Shown one piece after another: positions 39,201-46,800 of a stretch of 64,000 nucleotides of DNA. Position numbers and translations under genes: made by a program. This stretch comes from Syntrophotalea acetylenivorans. Its GTDB lineage: Bacteria; Desulfobacterota; Desulfuromonadia; Desulfuromonadales; Syntrophotaleaceae. The notes below the pieces were generated by a model, which was not told the origin of the DNA, ran no database searches, and saw only the letters and a program-made list of their open reading frames with translations. How positions within the stretch are numbered: position 1 is the first letter of the stretch; each line of letters opens with the position of its first letter. The stretch covers positions 186,001-250,000 of the forward strand of contig NZ_CP015519.1 in the NCBI RefSeq assembly GCF_001887775.1, given 5' to 3'.

Positions 39201-39898
39201 ATAACCGCCGGGCTGTAGAGCCATTGTTGTTCTGGGAAAATATGGGGTTTGGTCAGGGTACGGCTGAGCAGGAAGGCATATTCGCGGTTGGGATCAAGCT
39301 GAGCAAGTGCATCCCGGATACCTTTGGCCGTGACACTGACGGCGATACTGCCAAGGTGTCGGTTCTGGTAAATCAAGGGATAGACATAGCGAAAGCCGGA
39401 ACGTACTTTGCCTGTTTCAAATCCATGAACAGGACGTTTTTCAGAATTAGCCAGCCGGATGGATTCCTGAAATTCAAGGAGGGGATCACCATAACGGTCT
39501 GGTTTATGAAAACGTAAAAAACTAGTACCGTCAGGCAAATAAAATTGTAATTGCAGCGGGATATCAGCTTTGATGGCTTGATATGCAGGAAAAATCCGGC
39601 GGTACAGACGACCCCGCGCCAGGTCCTGTTTTGATCCCTGGCTGGTTGAGCCTGTCTCAAGGAGTTGAAGGATGTCGTTATTGTTAATGGCGTTGGCGTA
39701 GAAATTCTCGATTGCCAGTTGGTACATCTGAAGGCTAGCCCGGTAGGCGGTATCGAGGGTGGTTTGGTGTTCGGAGAAATGGCCAAGCTTCTTCTGCTCC
39801 ATGGTTCTAAATAGAAACAGGCCGAGGCCGAGAGACAATGACAGCATGGCAGCAATCAAGCCGTAGCCTGTTGCCAGTCGTTTGAGCCGGCTCCCCAT
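36230..39898 (-). CDS. Hybrid histidine kinase (periplasmic sensor, PAS repeats, HisKA, HATPase, receiver)
   Basis: 1222 residues. Membrane helix near 10-30, periplasmic sensor region to about 320, second helix (VVYLTTMLLVLAVITFLIL), three PAS domains (GVYVTDEEGVIERINP; TAIIITDLEGIIEYAN; PLVIIDAASRIIESVNP), then the kinase core with H769 (SMSHEIRTPLNAILGYSQLL), HATPase boxes DSGRGIDPSEQDKLFEAF and GSGLGLSISRAYAEQLGG, and a receiver with D1065 (LVLMDVQMTGMDGYQ). The second PAS is followed by cysteine-rich stretches (CHNFLCPAQEDSCPI) that might bind metal. The start codon abuts the stop of the PhnD-like gene (TAAATG), so the pair is coupled. Confidence 0.9.
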   Translation of the reverse strand: MGSRLKRLATGYGLIAAMLSLSLGLGLFLFRTMEQKKLGHFSEHQTTLDTAYRASLQMYQLAIENFYANAINNNDILQLLETGSTSQGSKQDLARGRLYRRIFPAYQAIKADIPLQLQFYLPDGTSFLRFHKPDRYGDPLLEFQESIRLANSEKRPVHGFETGKVRSGFRYVYPLIYQNRHLGSIAVSVTAKGIRDALAQLDPNREYAFLLSRTLTKPHIFPEQQWLYSPAVIHPDYLLEDANAILPESPPQLSAGASAINHRLRKNKRVQTALSQGQPLTTHATVDGSKHIVSMLPIQDIRGQVAGYLVSYAQDPASAAFFYEFVVYLTTMLLVLAVITFLILRIRRWTDALSTEKHNLQAMNNALAEGVYVTDEEGVIERINPAACKILGFSEQELIGKIAHDLFHCHSDNAFISKDDCPFFLTVSQGQHYQSEESFRHRSGSILTVELASRPIWVEDQFHGTVTAFHDITARKVTEERLKQSEETARKLSTAVEQSPTAIIITDLEGIIEYANPQFLQMTGYRENEVIGQSSRLLKSGYMPHGFYKDLWRIISAGQTWKGEMLNRRKNGELYWELDAISPIRDSFNCITHYIATKVDISDRKRMEETLRENEKIQRTLMERLPIPLVIIDAASRIIESVNPAAAQLIGSAEEQIIGNRCHNFLCPAQEDSCPILDQNQTVDSSEKLLIQHDGVQIPILKTVRKVTIKGKEKLIECLVDIRDRLEAEESLRIANRQWKEATAKAEHLAEAADAANMAKSTFLASMSHEIRTPLNAILGYSQLLQKDPDLQPAQREQIQTINRSGDHLLELINDILEISRIEAGHVAIHPAPLDFRQMMADLASMFKLSCQQKSLQFEMTLEQELPQYLKADRAKIRQVLINLLSNAVKFTEQGHISLQAKGSTTDQTNWVITIDISDSGRGIDPSEQDKLFEAFEQTSSGKTSGMGSGLGLSISRAYAEQLGGELRLEESSAGSGSRFRFTFTAQECAGDELQLAPSNNLCHISTIAPQYLPIRALVVDDDTNSRNMLCQTLSEIGFSVEAVACGEEAIEHVLTSQIDLVLMDVQMTGMDGYQTTRRLRSLPNHSETKVMIVTAGGLINDDLPRQTIAAGANDFITKPFKTTELYTKIKTLCNIEYLYRPKMKNRLPSGDHPPTSEAVRDLPEHLIAALKQAVEHGDMIRFSELLEELETSNDALRDYLSTLADRYEYEKLLDFLEGCRT

Positions 39899-40750
39899 TT
39901 AGAAATTGCCTTTTTCAGGAATGGTTACCTTGCCGAGCAGTTCACGAATAACCTCGTAATTAGCGTTGTCGGCAGGGACTGCTCCGTGGCGGATATTGTC
40001 ACCCCATTTGGCGAGTATTTCGCGGTGCCTACCCTGCGGGTCCATGGCAATGAGTACATGACGAATCTGGTTAAGCAGTTCTGGCTTGAGGGTCGCTTCG
40101 TTACCCACCAGGGCAAAGGAGGGAAGAGGCGCCGTTTCATCAATAATGGTCAGCCCGAGATGAGTATACTTTTTGCCGATGGCCGTTTTCAGGCCTCCGA
40201 TATCGTACATACCTTGCACAACAGCAAGGGCAACCGCATCATGCTTGCCAAGGTATCGGTACAGGTTGGTTTCCAGGCTGCTGCCGTATTTGCGCAAAAG
40301 GCCGTTGGCCGACAGGTACCCGCAGGTGGACAAGGGCTGGGTCAAGGCCACCTTTTTGTCTGACAGGCTTTCAAGGGGGAATACTGAATCGCTAAATGCG
40401 ATCAGGGAACAGGTATAGGTAGTCTGCCCGGAGGCTTCTCGGAAGTGAACCAGGGGGTCGGCTTGAGCATGACTGGCACGCAGTTCGACGTAGGGCAGGG
40501 GACCCAGATAGGCCAAGTCGATATCACCGTTGCGAAACTTGTCAAGAATGTCGGCGTAACTATCGGCATAAACATAGTCGATGGAAATGCCGAGACGTTG
40601 CTGCAGATAGTCAGTCATGGGCCGGAACTGCTTTACTACGGTTTCCCGGTCTTCCATGGGCAGGGGGGCAAAACGCACTAACTCAAGGGCGAAGCCCGTT
40701 TGTGTAATGCACCCAATGATCAATATCACTAGCCAGATTGCACGATGCAT
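39899..40750 (-). CDS. PhnD-like periplasmic substrate-binding protein
   Basis: 283 residues with a signal peptide (AIWLVILIIGCITQTGFA). The mature protein matches phosphate/phosphonate-type binding proteins: LVRFAPLPMEDRETVVKQFRPMTDYLQQRLG, NGDIDLAYLGPLPYVELR, and GMYDIGGLKTAIGKKY. No transporter ATPase or permease is nearby; instead the next gene is a hybrid kinase, so it most likely presents its ligand to that sensor. First gene of an operon led by a GEMM riboswitch. Confidence 0.85.
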   Translation of the reverse strand: MHRAIWLVILIIGCITQTGFALELVRFAPLPMEDRETVVKQFRPMTDYLQQRLGISIDYVYADSYADILDKFRNGDIDLAYLGPLPYVELRASHAQADPLVHFREASGQTTYTCSLIAFSDSVFPLESLSDKKVALTQPLSTCGYLSANGLLRKYGSSLETNLYRYLGKHDAVALAVVQGMYDIGGLKTAIGKKYTHLGLTIIDETAPLPSFALVGNEATLKPELLNQIRHVLIAMDPQGRHREILAKWGDNIRHGAVPADNANYEVIRELLGKVTIPEKGNF

Positions 40751-40782
40751 TGATATTGCCTCCTGACCATCTAATAAGTGAC

Positions 40783-40822
40783 AAAAAAGCCCGTTTTCGC
40801 AAACTGACGAAAAGGGGCTTTC
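40783..40822 (-). terminator. Terminator downstream of the GEMM aptamer
   Basis: On the - strand AAAGCCCCTTTTCG / CGAAAACGGGCTTTTTT forms a long hairpin with a C-C mismatch and a T-run, between the aptamer and the PhnD-like gene. It is the probable expression platform of the riboswitch. Confidence 0.8.
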
Positions 40823-40851
40823 TGAGAAAGTAAACCCAAAGGGTTATCTCT

Positions 40852-40925
40852 TTCGTAGCCCGGCTATCCACTTAGGACCCGCAGCTTTGCGTCACTGGAT
40901 TGCTCCAGTTTTGCCATCCAATAGA
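40852..40925 (-). ncRNA. Cyclic-di-GMP-I (GEMM) riboswitch aptamer
   Basis: Read on the - strand: GGCAAA, then stem ACTGGA/TCCAGT closed by a GCAA tetraloop, then the invariant GACGCAAAGC, then GGGTCCTAAG and GATAGCCGGGCTAC. These are the conserved blocks of GEMM-I in the right order and spacing. The base preceding CAAA, which discriminates c-di-GMP from cGAMP classes, is G, favouring c-di-GMP. A TATAGT -10-like box lies just upstream at 40931-40936. It heads the operon encoding an HD-GYP c-di-GMP phosphodiesterase. Confidence 0.88.
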
Positions 40926-41080
40926 CACAAACTATAGTGTTATGTTGCTAAAATTTTTAAAGAAAGTCAATCTTAATCCTTTTAGCCATTGATTTAAAAT
41001 GCGGGCTAAATAGGAAAAGTTGATGCAAGGGGGGGCAACTAGTCCTTCGGCGTGCTATTGAGATTTCTGAAACAGGTCTA

Positions 41081-42088
41081 TCAATCATTCTCGGCAAAAC
41101 ACAAGGCATAATCGCTGCACTCTCCGCAATTGGGTGTTTTGCACAGGGTTCCCCCGTTCAAATCGCAAATCTGTTTAAAGAAAAAACGTTTCCAGCGCAT
41201 GTTCTTGTTGTTGGCCGCAAATACGGACGGCAGGTGGCAGCGAATGGCGGCGCTGAGCTGAGGACGTTCAAAGAGCCCCATGGCGATCCACAGATGGCCG
41301 GGCAGAGCGGCGCGGGCAGCGAGAATTTTTGCCAGCCAGTAGGAGACGGGCGACGAGGCGTCGTCAGGCAGGGCATATGAAAGCAATAGAGCTCGGACGT
41401 CGGTGTTGATTTCGGGGAAAGGTTCCGTCGTCGGAGTGATCCAGGATAACCCGCTGGCAGGATCCCATGCGGGAAAAAAGTGCTGCTGCAGGGCGGCCAA
41501 CTCGTTCTTTTCCAGTCCCAATGCTGTAGCTGTGTCGTGCGGTTCCCGGCCGGCGACGGTCAGCAGGCAGGCGAAGAGGTGACGGTCTTCGATGCTGGTG
41601 CCTTCCGGGACTGGGCTGTCGAGCAGTGATCGGTACAGAGGGTCGGCCTTGTTGACCCGTGGGCCGTGGTCTTCAGCTACTGGGGTATAGACTTCCTGCA
41701 CGGTTTGGTTTTTATGGTGAATGCTGTCTATGGCAGCCTGAAGGGCTCTGGCGGCCAGGTCGGCACAGTAGCCCCGATCCTCCGGCAGGCCGCCCAATTG
41801 GCGGTCGACCGCTTGAGCGTCGACCTTGCGGGCACGATTCAGGGTGAGGTCACTGGCCAGTTCCGCGGCGGCAGCGCAGGCGGCCATGGAATAGCCGCAA
41901 CCGAACACCTGGTAGCGCAGGATGGCGATCTGACCGTCACGCACCCGCAGGGCGAAGCGTACCGCAATCTGGCGTCCCGCCTCATCGGCACCGAGGCCGA
42001 TTTCGCCGGTGCCGTCGGCGTCGCTAAGCTCGCCGCAATAACGGTCGTCCTTTGCGTAACGGCGGATGGTGTCGGTAAATCCTTTCAT
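41081..42088 (-). CDS. nifQ: Fusion of NifU/IscU-like scaffold domain and NifQ-like domain
   Basis: 335 residues. Residues about 25-125 resemble the IscU/NifU-N scaffold: GTGEIGLGADE, FGCGYSMAACAAAAELASDL (second ligand cysteine) and GGLPEDRGYCADLAARALQAAI (third ligand cysteine). The usual first ligand (ACGD motif) is replaced by LGADEAG. Residues about 165-335 match NifQ: LPGHLWIAMGLFERPQLSA, NNKNMRWKRFFFKQICD and the C-terminal CX4CX2CX5C at C316, C321, C324, C330. NifQ carries a Mo-Fe-S cluster and donates Mo to NifEN/NifH for FeMo-co. It follows nifN by 67 bp in the nifEN operon, which fits. Confidence 0.8.
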   Translation of the reverse strand: MKGFTDTIRRYAKDDRYCGELSDADGTGEIGLGADEAGRQIAVRFALRVRDGQIAILRYQVFGCGYSMAACAAAAELASDLTLNRARKVDAQAVDRQLGGLPEDRGYCADLAARALQAAIDSIHHKNQTVQEVYTPVAEDHGPRVNKADPLYRSLLDSPVPEGTSIEDRHLFACLLTVAGREPHDTATALGLEKNELAALQQHFFPAWDPASGLSWITPTTEPFPEINTDVRALLLSYALPDDASSPVSYWLAKILAARAALPGHLWIAMGLFERPQLSAAIRCHLPSVFAANNKNMRWKRFFFKQICDLNGGTLCKTPNCGECSDYALCFAEND

Positions 42089-42155
42089 GGGTCGGTTGTT
42101 CCCTTTGAAAAAACGTTTGTTTCACGCTTCGCGTAAGACTTCCTGGCCTAAAACG

Positions 42156-43451
42156 TCAGAATTTATGCTTCGCCGCTCGCATATGCTCGGCCGCATTGGC
42201 CACTTCACAGAGGAAGTAAGCCCCGCCTTCGTAAAGCAGATCGTTCTGGAGTTGGTTACCCACAACCTCCCAACTGGGATAGCCGCGCAGCACCAGACCC
42301 TTATGAAAGCGGTGGGCCAGGGCTTCGGTGTGGCAGTTTCCGACGATGAGGTCGTAATCCTCCTGCAGCGCTTCGGCGTCCTCGAGATCGCCGACCCGTA
42401 CTCGGTCGGCGGGGATGTTATTGAGCTGGGGGGAGTCGACGGTGGATAGGGCCAGGGTGATCCGGGCACCGGCTTCGCTCAACACCTTGCCGGCGCCGGC
42501 CAGAAAATCGGGCTCGCCGACCAGCAGGATGCGGGTCTGGCCGAGGGAGAAATGGCTGTCGAGCATGGCGTCCTGAAGGCGTTTGCGCCAGCGCACCACG
42601 CTGGGTGGTGGCTGTTCCAAACCACTGGCTTCAAGCAGTGCGCTCGCCAACTCGTCGGTGGCCGACAGACCCTGCACATGGTTCAAATGCAGGTGGCTCA
42701 TCGACGGATTCTTCTTCAGCAGCGCCGCGGCGCTCGGTTGCATCGAATCGCCGACGGATAGCACCAGACCCGCGTCGGCCAGTTCGCTAATCACCTCGAC
42801 GGTGGTGCCGCCGCTGCTCAGGGCGCTCTGCTTTTCGCCGAGGTGGCCGTCCAGACTGGTGGAGAGATCGGGTAGGGCATGGACCTCGAAGCCGAACAGG
42901 ACGACGAATTCCTTGAGTTTTTCCACCTCGATGGGGGTCAGGCTGACGTGGGGCAGCAGTACCGCCTTGTCAGTGCGGGTTGCTGTGGTCGGTTCAACCA
43001 ACTGCTCGATGAGGGCCTTGGTGGTCTTTCCCCATCCACTCTCGAGTCCGCCTTCGTAATCGGTACTATGCACATAGACCAGAGGATAATCGACCTGGCT
43101 GGCGACTCCCCGCAAGTCATCCCCTTTGGTTTCTGTGAGCCCCGTGCTGTGAAGACCGATCAGGCTGGGAGCGACCTTTTTGGTGATGTTTTGCACCGCT
43201 TCGACAATGCTGCCGTCGCCGCCGTCAAGCACCGCGGTCACATCGGTAACGGCGGTGGTCTGAATGGCGATCGGCTCGCAGAAATGACGGGTAAGAAAGA
43301 CCTTGGTGAAAGAGGTACAGCCCATGCCACCATGCATCAGCGGCATGCAGCGGTCGATGCCGAGAAAGGCCAGAGCCGCGCCCATCGGTTGGCTGAGGCG
43401 AAAGGGGTTGACCTGCAGCGGTTTGTCGGGTTTGCGCATTACTTCTCCCAT
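42156..43451 (-). CDS. nifN: FeMo-cofactor scaffold protein NifN
   Basis: 431 residues, beta-like subunit of the NifEN scaffold on which NifB-co is matured to FeMo-co. NPFRLSQPMGAALAFLGIDRCMPLMHGGMGCTSF and HFCEPIAIQTTAVTDVTAVLDGG are characteristic. ATG 43451 follows AAGGAGG and overlaps the end of nifE by 13 nt, indicating translational coupling; a second in-frame ATG at 43439 would abut it instead. Confidence 0.95.
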   Translation of the reverse strand: MGEVMRKPDKPLQVNPFRLSQPMGAALAFLGIDRCMPLMHGGMGCTSFTKVFLTRHFCEPIAIQTTAVTDVTAVLDGGDGSIVEAVQNITKKVAPSLIGLHSTGLTETKGDDLRGVASQVDYPLVYVHSTDYEGGLESGWGKTTKALIEQLVEPTTATRTDKAVLLPHVSLTPIEVEKLKEFVVLFGFEVHALPDLSTSLDGHLGEKQSALSSGGTTVEVISELADAGLVLSVGDSMQPSAAALLKKNPSMSHLHLNHVQGLSATDELASALLEASGLEQPPPSVVRWRKRLQDAMLDSHFSLGQTRILLVGEPDFLAGAGKVLSEAGARITLALSTVDSPQLNNIPADRVRVGDLEDAEALQEDYDLIVGNCHTEALAHRFHKGLVLRGYPSWEVVGNQLQNDLLYEGGAYFLCEVANAAEHMRAAKHKF

Positions 43452-44791
43452 GGTGCCCTCCTTGCAACGTTTTTGAACACCGGGTTCTGCAGGGCGTTCT
43501 TCAGATCTTCGGCCAGATTCAATAGGCCGGCGTAACCGCCGTAGCTTTTCTTTTTTTCCTGATTGACGTCGGCGAAGGCGATCTTCTTCTTGATGGCGGT
43601 AAAGAGGCTGCGGCCGCCGGCCAGCAGCAGGTCGGCGCCTGTCTGGTCAATAACTTTGGCCTGTTCCTGGCCCGGGTTGGTCATCAGGATGCCCGCTTCG
43701 CCCAGATATTCCCTGGCTTTTTCTTTGTCAGCTTCGGTCGCTTTTTTAACCGAGGTGGCGACCACCTCGAAACCCAGGTCTTGCAACGCCGAGGCGATGG
43801 ACCAGGACTTGTTGCCGCCGGTGTTGAGGACCGCCTTTTTGCCTTCAAAGATCTCCCGGTAGGGGGCAAGCTGCTGCGCAAGGCGGGTTTCTTCTCGAGT
43901 AATGAGCTGTTTAGTTCGAGCAACCAGCTCGGCATCCCCCAGGGCTTCGGCAATGGCCAGGATTGAGGCGCTGGTGTCCCGTTTGCCGTAGAAAGAGACG
44001 GAGATGAAAGGGGTTCCGTAACGTTCCTGCATTTTGCGGGTCAGGGATACCAGCGACTTGGCGCAGACGATGACGTTAAGTTTGGCACGGTGGGCGCTGC
44101 GGATATGGGCCACCCGGCCGTCGCCGCTCAAGGTCGAAAGGACGCGGATGCCGAGTTCTTCGAGCAGAGGCGTGTACTGCCACATGTCGCCGGTAACGTT
44201 GTATTCGCCGATCAGGTTGATGTCGAAAGGGCTGCTTGTTTCCGGCTCCTGAGTGCCGACCAGATGGGTCAGGACCGCCTCTCCGGCGATACGGCTGCCG
44301 AGGTTTTTGCTGCCGACGAAACCGGGAGCGTGCACCGGCACCATGGGGATGCCATGGGCTTCAGCAGCTTGTTTACAGACCATGTCGATATCATCGCCGA
44401 TCATGGCGGTGACACAGGTGCTGTAGACGAACACCGCCTCCGGGGCGTAGCGCTCAACAATGTAATCGATGGACGACCGCAGCTTTTCTTCGCCGCCGAA
44501 GACCACGTCGTTGGTGGTGATACCGGTGGTAAAGCCCATCTGGGTCAGGTCGCGGCCAGCCCAGCTGGTATGAGTGAGGCGCGTTTCCCAGGAGGCACCG
44601 ACACAGGTCATGGGACCGTGTACCAAGTGGGCGGCATCGGCGTAGGGAAACAGAGAGATTTGCGAGCCTTCAAAGGCGCAGCCGCCGGTAGTGGCTCCCG
44701 GAGTCGGGGCGTTGCAGGCGTTTTTTTTGGTTGGGCTGTGGGTACAGGCGCTCTCGTCGAGCAAATCGCGGATTTTCGGTTTGCGTGTCAA
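43439..44791 (-). CDS. nifE: FeMo-cofactor scaffold protein NifE
   Basis: 450 residues, alpha-like subunit of NifEN. ACNAPTPGATTGGCAFEGSQ, HGPMTCVGASWETR, YSTCVTAMIGDDI and VPVHAPGFVGSKNLGSR match NifE, with the cluster-ligand cysteines kept. The start appears to be TTG at 44791 (TTG ACA CGC AAA) with AAGGAG well placed upstream. The leader has a sigma-54 promoter and a MITE-like insertion; the RBS lies just outside the insertion. Confidence 0.95.
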   Translation of the reverse strand: MTRKPKIRDLLDESACTHSPTKKNACNAPTPGATTGGCAFEGSQISLFPYADAAHLVHGPMTCVGASWETRLTHTSWAGRDLTQMGFTTGITTNDVVFGGEEKLRSSIDYIVERYAPEAVFVYSTCVTAMIGDDIDMVCKQAAEAHGIPMVPVHAPGFVGSKNLGSRIAGEAVLTHLVGTQEPETSSPFDINLIGEYNVTGDMWQYTPLLEELGIRVLSTLSGDGRVAHIRSAHRAKLNVIVCAKSLVSLTRKMQERYGTPFISVSFYGKRDTSASILAIAEALGDAELVARTKQLITREETRLAQQLAPYREIFEGKKAVLNTGGNKSWSIASALQDLGFEVVATSVKKATEADKEKAREYLGEAGILMTNPGQEQAKVIDQTGADLLLAGGRSLFTAIKKKIAFADVNQEKKKSYGGYAGLLNLAEDLKNALQNPVFKNVARRAPWEK

Positions 44792-44809
44792 AGCCTGACT
44801 CCTTTGGTA

Positions 44810-44962
44810 GCAGGCTGTTGACTAACAGCCTGTAGGGCCCAGGGATGGGCGGCCAAAATTATGGACGGTCCTGTAAGTCCTTGATTTTGTAAGCAAGGCG
44901 AAAACTTGTTTTCGGCTTGCGTCGTTGAAAAAGGCCATGGAGGGTCTTTTTCAACATCCTGC
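44810..44962. mobile_element. MITE-like element inserted in the nifE leader
   Basis: 153 bp bounded by inverted termini GCAGGCTGTTGA (44810-44821) and TCAACATCCTGC (44951-44962), 11 of 12 matching, flanked on both sides by TA, as for Tc1/mariner-IS630 elements. Inside are further palindromes: GTTGAAAAAG/CTTTTTCAAC and GCAAGGCGAAAA/TTTTCGGCTTGC. No reading frame of note. It lies between the nifEN promoter and the nifE ribosome site. Confidence 0.75.
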
Positions 44963-45021
44963 TAGAAGGTGGAGCAAGCCCTGTCACGTCATTGGGACCG
45001 AAGCTTACGACATCTCAATAA

Positions 45022-45037
45022 AGCAAGAGCCTTGCCA
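45022..45037 (-). promoter_or_regulatory. Sigma-54 promoter for nifEN
   Basis: On the - strand TGGCAAGGCTCTTGCT: TGGCA and TTGC boxes at correct spacing. Transcript would start near 45010, about 220 nt before nifE. Confidence 0.8.
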
Positions 45038-45254
45038 TGCCACGTAACTATTTGAAATATATCTTTTCTATATTGTTTGTCGTTAGCTTCCAGGTTCAGA
45101 ATATCGCTTGGATGCCTATAAAATGTGCATCGCGTCCACATAACTGGTTCCGGGTCTTCCCACCAGGGTCTGGAAAGAATGATATTGTTAACAATAGGCC
45201 ACAAAGAGAGACCAAATGACTTTAACGAGCGATAGACTGGCGAGAGGAGGTCTT

Positions 45255-45665
45255 ATGGAAGGACATTTTACCGGTAGCTGTCATTGCGGAGAGGTGGCTT
45301 TCGAAATTAACGGAAAAGTACTTAACGTGGTCAATTGTCATTGCTCAATTTGTCGCAAAGCCAATGGTGGAGTATTTTCGAGTTTTGCCGTAGTCCCCGA
45401 AGAAATCTTCACCGTTGTCAAAGGGGGTGATTCACTGACCCGCTATGCCATGTCGGATAAGGGAGAAAAGAATTTTTGCAGTGTCTGCGGCGCACCGGTG
45501 TTCAACCGCAACAAGCTCTATCCCGGAATAGCGGTAGTGCCCCTGGGCTGTTTCGAAGAACCGGCCAGGCTTACCCCTCAAGCCGATATTTTCTGTGCCG
45601 ACCGTTTGCCTTGGGTGACGCCATACGGGGGTAGTAACTGCTACGATCAGGGGTTTGATGGCTGA
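45255..45665 (+). CDS. GFA-domain (CENP-V/GFA) zinc protein
   Basis: 136 residues with zinc-binding cysteines SCHCGEVAFEI, NCHCSICRKANGGVFSSFAVVPEE and NFCSVCGAPVFNRNKLYPG, the GFA fold named after glutathione-dependent formaldehyde-activating enzyme. Catalytic activity has been proven for few members. ATG 45255 is chosen because GAGAGGAGG precedes it. It is divergent from nifE and shares the intergenic region. Confidence 0.85.
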   Translation: MEGHFTGSCHCGEVAFEINGKVLNVVNCHCSICRKANGGVFSSFAVVPEEIFTVVKGGDSLTRYAMSDKGEKNFCSVCGAPVFNRNKLYPGIAVVPLGCFEEPARLTPQADIFCADRLPWVTPYGGSNCYDQGFDG

Positions 45666-45783
45666 GGTATAAACAGATTATTTTCATTGGTAAGTGTTTT
45701 TTTCTTGTCAGAATTGAGTGCCCTTATTATGTTTAGATGTTGTTAATCTCTAAATACTAAATCCATCCATTTAAGGAGGGGGC

Positions 45784-46533
45784 ATGTCGCTCAAAAGACA
45801 GAATGCCTTAGTTGAGTTACTCAACGTCAGCGCCAAAGAACAAAAAGTTGCCGACGTGCGCATCGGGCTGGGTTATACGGCTGTATGTCTCGAAAAGCAC
45901 CAGGCCGGGTTGGCCTGGACCCCTCCGCGTACCGTGGGCTGCTGCACGCATCTGCCGCTGGCTGGGACTCTGGCTGGTCGCCCGGCCTCAGAACTGTTGC
46001 AGATGCTGGCATCAGAACAGCCTCTGCAGCGTACCCTCGGTCTGGCGACGGCCAATGCTCTGCTGGCTGCCGGTCCCTTGCCGGAAACCAGCCGGGAAGA
46101 AGTGCTTGACGGTTTGAAGATCACCGCGGAGGACCATGTGGCTATGGTCGGTTATTTCGGCCCTCTGGTTAAAAGGATCCAGAAAATCGGCTGCCGGTTT
46201 GATATCATCGAGCTCGACAGCTCCCGTCCCGGAGTGCTGAACCCGGAGCAGGGACGAGCGGTGCTGGCTGAATGCAGCGTGGCCATTCTCACCGGCACCA
46301 GCTTGGTTACCGGTACCTGTGACGAACTCCTGAACGATTTGGGGCAGCCTCGTGAAGCCGTATTGCTCGGCCCTTCGGCACCCTTTTGCCCACAAATCTT
46401 TTCCGACACTCCCCTGACTCGTATTGCCGGTGCCCTGGTGCTCGATGCAAACGGCGTGCTGCAGGTTGTTTCCGAGGGGGGAGGGACACCACGGCTCAAG
46501 TCCCATGTCTCTTTTGAGACGATGATTCTGTAA
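45784..46533 (+). CDS. DUF364-type putative heavy-metal-chelation domain protein
   Basis: 249 residues. VADVRIGLGYTAVCLE and GCCTHLPLAGTLAGRPASELLQML mark the N-terminal DUF4213-like half; VAMVGYFGPLVKRIQKIGCRFDIIELD, VAILTGTSLVTGTCDELL and VLLGPSAPFCPQIF mark the C-terminal Rossmann-like DUF364 half. Related proteins are proposed to chelate heavy metals. AAGGAGG precedes the start. Closeness to nifEN hints at a link with Fe/Mo handling but nothing in the sequence proves it. Confidence 0.75.
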   Translation: MSLKRQNALVELLNVSAKEQKVADVRIGLGYTAVCLEKHQAGLAWTPPRTVGCCTHLPLAGTLAGRPASELLQMLASEQPLQRTLGLATANALLAAGPLPETSREEVLDGLKITAEDHVAMVGYFGPLVKRIQKIGCRFDIIELDSSRPGVLNPEQGRAVLAECSVAILTGTSLVTGTCDELLNDLGQPREAVLLGPSAPFCPQIFSDTPLTRIAGALVLDANGVLQVVSEGGGTPRLKSHVSFETMIL

Positions 46534-46671
46534 ACTGCTTTGCATCTGAATGTTTCGCCCATTCCAGGGAAAAATATCAGCATATTATAGTTGGGAGCCA
46601 GTCCCCGGTCCCCTTTCTGATAACTGATATATCTTAGACAATCCGAGAAACAATTTAGAACAAGATATAAG

Positions 46672-46714
46672 ACGGCCCAACCTATCAATATTAGGTTGGG
46701 CCGTTTGGTTTTAT
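46672..46714. terminator. Bidirectional terminator between convergent genes
   Basis: ACGGCCCAACCTA / TAGGTTGGGCCGT, perfect 13-bp stem, 7-base loop, T-rich 3' side (TTGGTTTTATTT). It separates the DUF364 gene (+) from the MocR gene (-). Confidence 0.85.
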
Positions 46715-46800
46715 TTAAATCGTGGGTTTTGCGACATCGCTGAATGGGGCCAAATGTCTAGTAGATTGGGGGCGATTCATAGGAAAAAACATTACCGCCA

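Noticed and set aside
40852-40925. Interpretation of the GEMM aptamer as a cGAMP-type (GEMM-Ib) switch
   Set aside because: The discriminating base before CAAA reads G rather than A, so c-di-GMP is favoured, although dual specificity cannot be excluded.
44822-45012. Possible ANTAR element in the nifEN leader (loop AATGAC near 44990)
   Set aside because: Flanking bases do not pair into a hexaloop stem and no overlapping terminator is present.
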